Shown here: positions 59,578-64,000 of the stretch, piece by piece
How the letters are laid out: the number at the start of each line of letters is the position of its first letter
Position numbering within the stretch: the stretch's first letter is position 1
Source: Armillaria gallica
Taxonomy: Eukaryota > Basidiomycota > Agaricomycetes > Agaricales > Physalacriaceae
Direction: 5' to 3'
DNA: 64,000 bases
NCBI GenBank assembly: GCA_037576215.1
Contig: JBANDB010000003.1
Span: 2,232,001 to 2,296,000 of the forward strand
The notes under the pieces: generated by a model
What the model was told of the DNA's origin: nothing
Seen by the model: only the letters and a program-made list of their open reading frames with translations
Databases searched by the model: none
Position numbers and translations under genes: made by a program

Positions 59578-60733
59578 GACGGGGTAGGACGGGGTTAGCA
59601 CCATGCCTGTTTCGGTCCTGTGGATATTGTTGGCCAATGAGGCACCCAAGTACGCATGGTGGCGCGTCACGCGTCCAGGACCACCAACTTCCTACCTCCA
59701 TCTATTCCTTTCAAAGCCGGGACCTCAGTATATCCTTGTGTCAACCACCTTCGTCACTCGGATTGGGTGTTTCGCCGGAACTGACGCGTAGGCATGCATG
59801 CTTCATAAGCACTTACTGCGTCCACTTGACCTTCCTTTCATGGAAGATGCGCTATCGGACGTCATCCGGTTAGTGTTCTCCACCTACCACCCAACCTCAA
59901 ACCATGTATGAATAGCCTCGGGGTCGTTTCATCGTTCTAGCTCTAGGCGGTGTACAGGAGTCAACGGATCTTGATTTAGTACTACCACCGCGTCTGATGG
60001 CGCGTCAAAGAAATAGTCTTTTACGTCACTCTCCGACGCTACCTATTGTCTCCAGTCATTTCGATCCTGTTGATGGGCTGCAGACGAAATTCTGAAATAG
60101 GGTCACGACGGATGTACATCACCGGGCACCTCGGATTAGTGTGCGGTGTTGAAGGGGCCGAAGCATGCTATGCACGCATGACGCTTTTGTAGGTGAAGCT
60201 GTGTCTCGTTATTTTTTTTCTGACGATTGAAGTGGGATAGCAGGATAACATTCGCCGTGGTGTGTACATTTCCAAAGTCACCTTGAACCCAAGGAGCGGA
60301 GTATAGATTTCGCGAATCAGTCTCGGTGGTACACAGAGACCATGGAGTACCCCTCGTTTGTCCGTTGCCTATTAATGTCCAATCTGTCGTTCAGATAGGA
60401 GGTTTTCTTCACCGGTAAGCAACAATCGTCTTCTCCTGACTTGGCTACCTATCTAATCCTGCAAGTTGCTACGCTACCTCCACAGTAACTTGCAGTCCAC
60501 TTGCGTCATCCATCATCTTCCAGGTTTGGATAGGATCTGCACGCACCGGAGTCATTATACGATGCTGTATTGGATCACCCGCCTACCCGTTGACGTCCGA
60601 AATGTACCCCCGCCCGGAGATAGACAATCCCTTAGACAAATATTAACCCAAACATCCACTGATTCGCCGTGTGGATGTGTAATGGGTATAAGTATAGGAC
60701 TCGCCGATTCTAAGCCAAGCATATTACATCGCC
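59578..60733. other. Intergenic region of about 1.15 kb
   Basis: The plus frames 59574-59873 and 60466-60777 have no recognisable motifs. A TATA-like GTATAAG lies near 60687, about 45 bp before the next start codon. No transposon terminus was found. Confidence 0.5.
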
Positions 60734-62184
60734 ATGGCTCTTTCTACCAACTCCTTTGGACGTATTCTACGCGATGATATTTCCACCAATCTCGCTACTC
60801 AACAACGAAAGATGGTGGAAGATTCTCGTAGGCGTGTCGATTTTGGACGTAGGCTCGAAACCTCGTTCGACAATATTACCGGCTGTCTTCAGAATCTCTC
60901 TGCGGACCACGATGACTTGGATTTTCTACAAGACCATGACCAGCAAATTCGAGATCTCCTCATCTCATGGCAGAATATTACGAAAGTGGATTAGATCCTC
61001 TGGTTGAAACTCAAGAGATACTGACCTGATTGTCACTCTGTTCAGGACTTCAAAAGGGCTCGTTTGGACTCCCAGCTAATCATCCGACTTGCTTCCCTTG
61101 CGTCATGGATGTTCTCAATGGAGTTCCTTGGCGAATTCGAGAAACGAGAGTATTGGCCTCAGGAAGAAATGCGAAGGTTCAAATCTGTATGTAATATCTT
61201 TCTCTTGTACTTCTATCTTAGTTACCAACTCATCGGTTCTGATATACAGGACATCGACAGACTTCATATTCCCGAGGCTGGGCGGCTCGTAGAGCGCTTT
61301 AAAACCCTTGCGGATTCCGTGAGGAAGGCGACGGAAGAGTGGAAGGAAGCATGCAGTAACAGCAGCAATTTTGAACATACTGTCATTACTTGGGACGCAG
61401 AGGATAGACTTCATGAGTTCGTATATGCTCATAAATCTAATAACATTTAGCTGACAGTAATATTTTACAGAGTCGACCGCGAGGTAGAGTTACTGTGCCT
61501 GTTCTCATACTACATACCTAATGTCCTGGTTCTCTAGATCGCTTCGATGATACAGTTGTGTGGCGTTCCGATGGCGCGCGCCGGTATCTTCGACTTGATG
61601 CATACCATCTGTCCATCGGCCTGGTTTACTGCTTTGGTGAGTTCCGTGTTATCTGCAACTAGTCGTACAGCTCTCTTATGTCTCCCTGCCTTCTTCGCAG
61701 AGATCTATTCCCCATCACGATGGTGGCGGAGTTGCTGATATGGTGTACACGAGATGCAAGGATCGTGACCGTAAGACTCATACAAAGTCACAACTGTCGT
61801 TATGTTCTCATGTTCTCCGCATTTCTCAGGAGTCTTTTTGACCGTGGAAGAGGAACGACTTAGGTTGGAGCAGCTGTGTTCCCAAGCGAGATCCTTCTCG
61901 AAATTAGACGCTATGATGCGAATGCACGAACATGATATGAATACCTACGTTGGTATCATTGCTAAGGCTTGTCACGTATGGGATACGGTCAGGCAATCTC
62001 TCATAAGACTCTTTTGACGGCCGCTGACGAACCTTTTCAGATGGAAGCAGATATTTCTCTTCTCTTTGAAGCACGCCCGTTCCGGGCTGCCGGTCAGGAC
62101 GATGACGACGCTTTGAAGACCATGAAGTACGTCCAGAGTATGTATGATGCCGCCGGTTATGCCCTGTTGGAACATGAGTATTGA
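60734..62184 (+). CDS. Multi-exon protein of unknown function
   Basis: The most consistent model has exons 60734-60985, 61046-61186, 61250-61420, about 61538-61636, 61701-61769, 61829-61977 and 62041-62184, ending TGA. The first three joins are in phase with clear GT..AG ends. The middle is less certain: a 13-nt exon at 61471-61483 is possible but disturbs the frame. The product, about 340 residues, is mostly charged and helical, with segments such as E-R-L-R-L-E-Q-L-C-S-Q-A-R. It has no recognised domain, signal peptide or membrane helix. Confidence 0.55.
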
Positions 62185-63600
62185 TCTATGGTATACACCT
62201 TCTTGCCCTTAATTTACTTGACATGAACTTCTGGATAGACACGACTTTTAATGTAACTTTCAGCGTTTCAGGATGACTGTCGTACGTTTTGACTGACGAT
62301 ATGCAAGGCAATACTTCCACCGGAGAAGTTGCCATCTCAATTCAACGATGTACGCCACTAAGAAGCATTTTAACTTTGTAGCCGCGAGGGTTTGAATGTG
62401 GATAATGATTCCGGTGTGGATGCCTTCTCGTTATTTTCAGCGAACACTTAAGGTTAAGGGAACCTGCACTGTCGGACACTTAGATCCCGGTCCCGGTCCC
62501 GCCGCCATCAGTGATGGTACACCAGCCGGTTTTTGTTGGAGGTTGTCTCAATTCGTCACCATGGCCTTCGATTCCCCGAGTCTGCCATGCTAGATCCAAG
62601 CGTCTCTAGGGAACAAGTCAACTAGATGTGTTCTTGATATGGATAGTGCTGCCTAAAGATTAAGAAGTCAACAGGCGTTTTCTTCCGTGCATGTCCCTCA
62701 ACTCCTACTGAACGAAGCACACCAGACTTCGATCAGTACCGGTGTGTTGGTATAGGTCGGTAACTAGCCTCTTTCTTGGTTGCCTTCCGAAGTGAACGTA
62801 TCCTCCCTTCTAGGTGTACTATGCCGCTAAGACTCCACCTTCGCCTTCTTGATTGTAGTATCTCAGGCAGCGTAGTAACTACTGGAAGATGCTACACAAG
62901 AAATCACCAGAAAAAAATCTCATTGGCTCGGACTTGGATCGTCAGGGAGGTATTTCTCACAGCAAAGACTTTGGGTTACACTTGAGTCCCACCGATCTCT
63001 CGCAGCTTGATATGGTTAATCGCTGGTGTTTCAGCTTGGCATCTACAGGGCGTTATGAAACTTCCTCCGATGCGTCGCGTCAATGCTCCATATGTGCAGG
63101 ACTTCATAGGACCACTACTTGTCTTCGCAGCAGCAATGCAACTCCGCGTTTATGCTGTCGAGGCGGAGAAATTTCGCGCGTAGTCACTGCGCGACAACAT
63201 AACGCTAGTCGAGGCAGCCGCAATGATAGCGCTCTTTCATCCAGCAAATATTCCTTCGATCCATAAATCAAGCTTTCAGCTCTTCTATAGGCTTCGTTCG
63301 TCGTTTCTATCCTCTTCAGTCTCTTAAAACAGCCTCCGCTGCTTGAGGGACACACTGCTCAGCAATGGACACCGTTAATCATACAACAACGACGCGGTAC
63401 ATCGGGCATGTAATCATCGCATAACAGGACATTTTGCCGCATTAAAAATTGAATATATTCTATTGGTCGGTCTAATGCGCGCAGCAGTTATGTGAAATGG
63501 CCATTCTTCTCTACGTTCTCTGCTAGTGACTGCGGGAACGCCTGTATAAAAGCTTTCGGGATGTCACTATCGTTATACTGACGTCTTTCCTGTCTCGACG
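62185..63600 (+). other. Unresolved coding-like region and promoter of the dioxygenase gene
   Basis: Plus-strand pieces look protein-like in different registers: 62840-62940 (Y-W-K-M-L-H-K-K-S-P-E-K-N) and about 63046-63180 (G-V-M-K-L-P-P-M-R-R-V-N-A-P-Y-V-Q). Possible introns lie between them (GTATTT..GCAG at 62949-63003). A complete model could not be built, so this is either a decayed gene or one with unusual splicing. A TATAAAA box at 63544 lies 57 bp before the next start codon. Confidence 0.35.
63544..63550 (+). promoter_or_regulatory. TATA box of the intradiol dioxygenase gene
   Basis: TATAAAA stands 57 bp before ATG 63601 in a short intergenic segment, a usual distance for a fungal core promoter. 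Confidence 0.6.
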
Positions 63601-64000
63601 ATGGTTTCTACCTTGTTCACTCTCCTTCTGGTTGCTTCAGTGGTCACATCTGTTGCCGCACACGCGTCTCCTGCTCCAGTACACTGGAAGCGCGACAATC
63701 TTGAAGCGCGCGAGTCTCTTCAGAAACGATGCGGCGACATCTTAGCCGCACGTCGGCGAAAACGAGCTTTGCACGTATCTGAAAGTCTTTGGTCGCGTGG
63801 AAGTTACTACATGCCTAGGTATTTCCTAGTTACTCCCAGGTTAGGGGTCCGACTAATAATGACCTCGTAGGACAACTCCGAGTAATGATAGTACCTGTTT
63901 CGTAGCTCCAGAGGTTACCCAAGGCCCCTACCACATTTTGTAAATCGCATCCCAATCACGTTTCGCGACAGTTGACAAATTATTGTTTAGAGGTGAAATT
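63601..64000 (+). CDS. Secreted intradiol ring-cleavage dioxygenase, 5' end
   Basis: Exons 63601-63818, 63871-63939 and 63991 onward join in phase; introns are 52 and 51 nt. The product starts with a signal peptide (M-V-S-T-L-F-T-L-L-L-V-A-S then A-A-H-A). A pro-region with R-K-R sites follows, and then the N-terminal mark of secreted fungal intradiol dioxygenases, C-F-V-A-P-E-V-T-Q-G-P-Y-H-I-L-G-E-I. These enzymes use non-heme iron to open catechol rings outside the cell. The iron-binding Tyr/His residues lie beyond the window. The C-G-D-I-L-A-A-R-R-R-K-R segment is also typical of the family. Confidence 0.85.

Noticed and set aside
61471..61483. 13-nt exon in the unknown multi-exon gene
   Set aside because: It has GT..AG borders but would put the following exons out of register. 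Skipping it keeps the frame.

Overview
The window comes from a filamentous basidiomycete, most likely an Agaricomycete. Host genes carry many short introns of about 50 nt with GT..AG ends. The host families are typical of that group: a 7TM membrane protein, MBOAT_2/wax-synthase-like acyltransferases and a secreted intradiol dioxygenase. The mobile elements (chromodomain Ty3/gypsy, KDZ and Plavaka-like) fit the same clade. There are no bacterial operons, CRISPR arrays or rRNA genes.

Positions 1-48492 form a stratified graveyard of nested transposons whose insertion order can be read from target-site duplications (TSDs). Gypsy copy 1 (1-3681 plus 14851-17925) lies against a Plavaka-like transposase fragment. 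Gypsy copy 2 (3682-14850, TSD GGAAG) is inside the reverse transcriptase of copy 1. Copy 2 is itself split by a 1.3 kb TG..CA element in RNase H (E1, 9318-10642) and a 1.7 kb TG..CA element in its 3' LTR (F2, 12916-14628). Further right lie three more F2 copies. One of them belongs to an inverted duplication that also carries the end of a gypsy element, and another is split by a 3.4 kb element (E2). A second gypsy lineage (26832-28188 plus 45989-48492) is split by a 17.8 kb KDZ-type DNA transposon. The KDZ element has a decayed transposase, three passenger genes, and three younger insertions: a 2.55 kb TG..CA element (E3), a 3.2 kb long-TIR element and a 756 bp MITE.

Positions 48493-50216 are transposon debris. 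From 50217 to the end the DNA is CpG-richer host sequence. In order it holds a six-exon 7TM gene, a wax-synthase pseudogene (minus), an 862-residue SAP/KEN-box protein, a frameshifted wax-synthase gene, an intact wax-synthase gene, a multi-exon gene of unknown function, an unresolved coding-like stretch, and the 5' end of a secreted intradiol dioxygenase running off the window.

The transposon genes are almost all broken, commonly by CGA-to-TGA or CG-to-CA changes, which suggests CpG-directed mutation. The gypsy LTRs show a Tf1-like self-priming arrangement. The least-explained material is the TG..CA, 4-bp-TSD, non-coding element group (E1, E2, E3, F2) and the passenger genes of the KDZ element.
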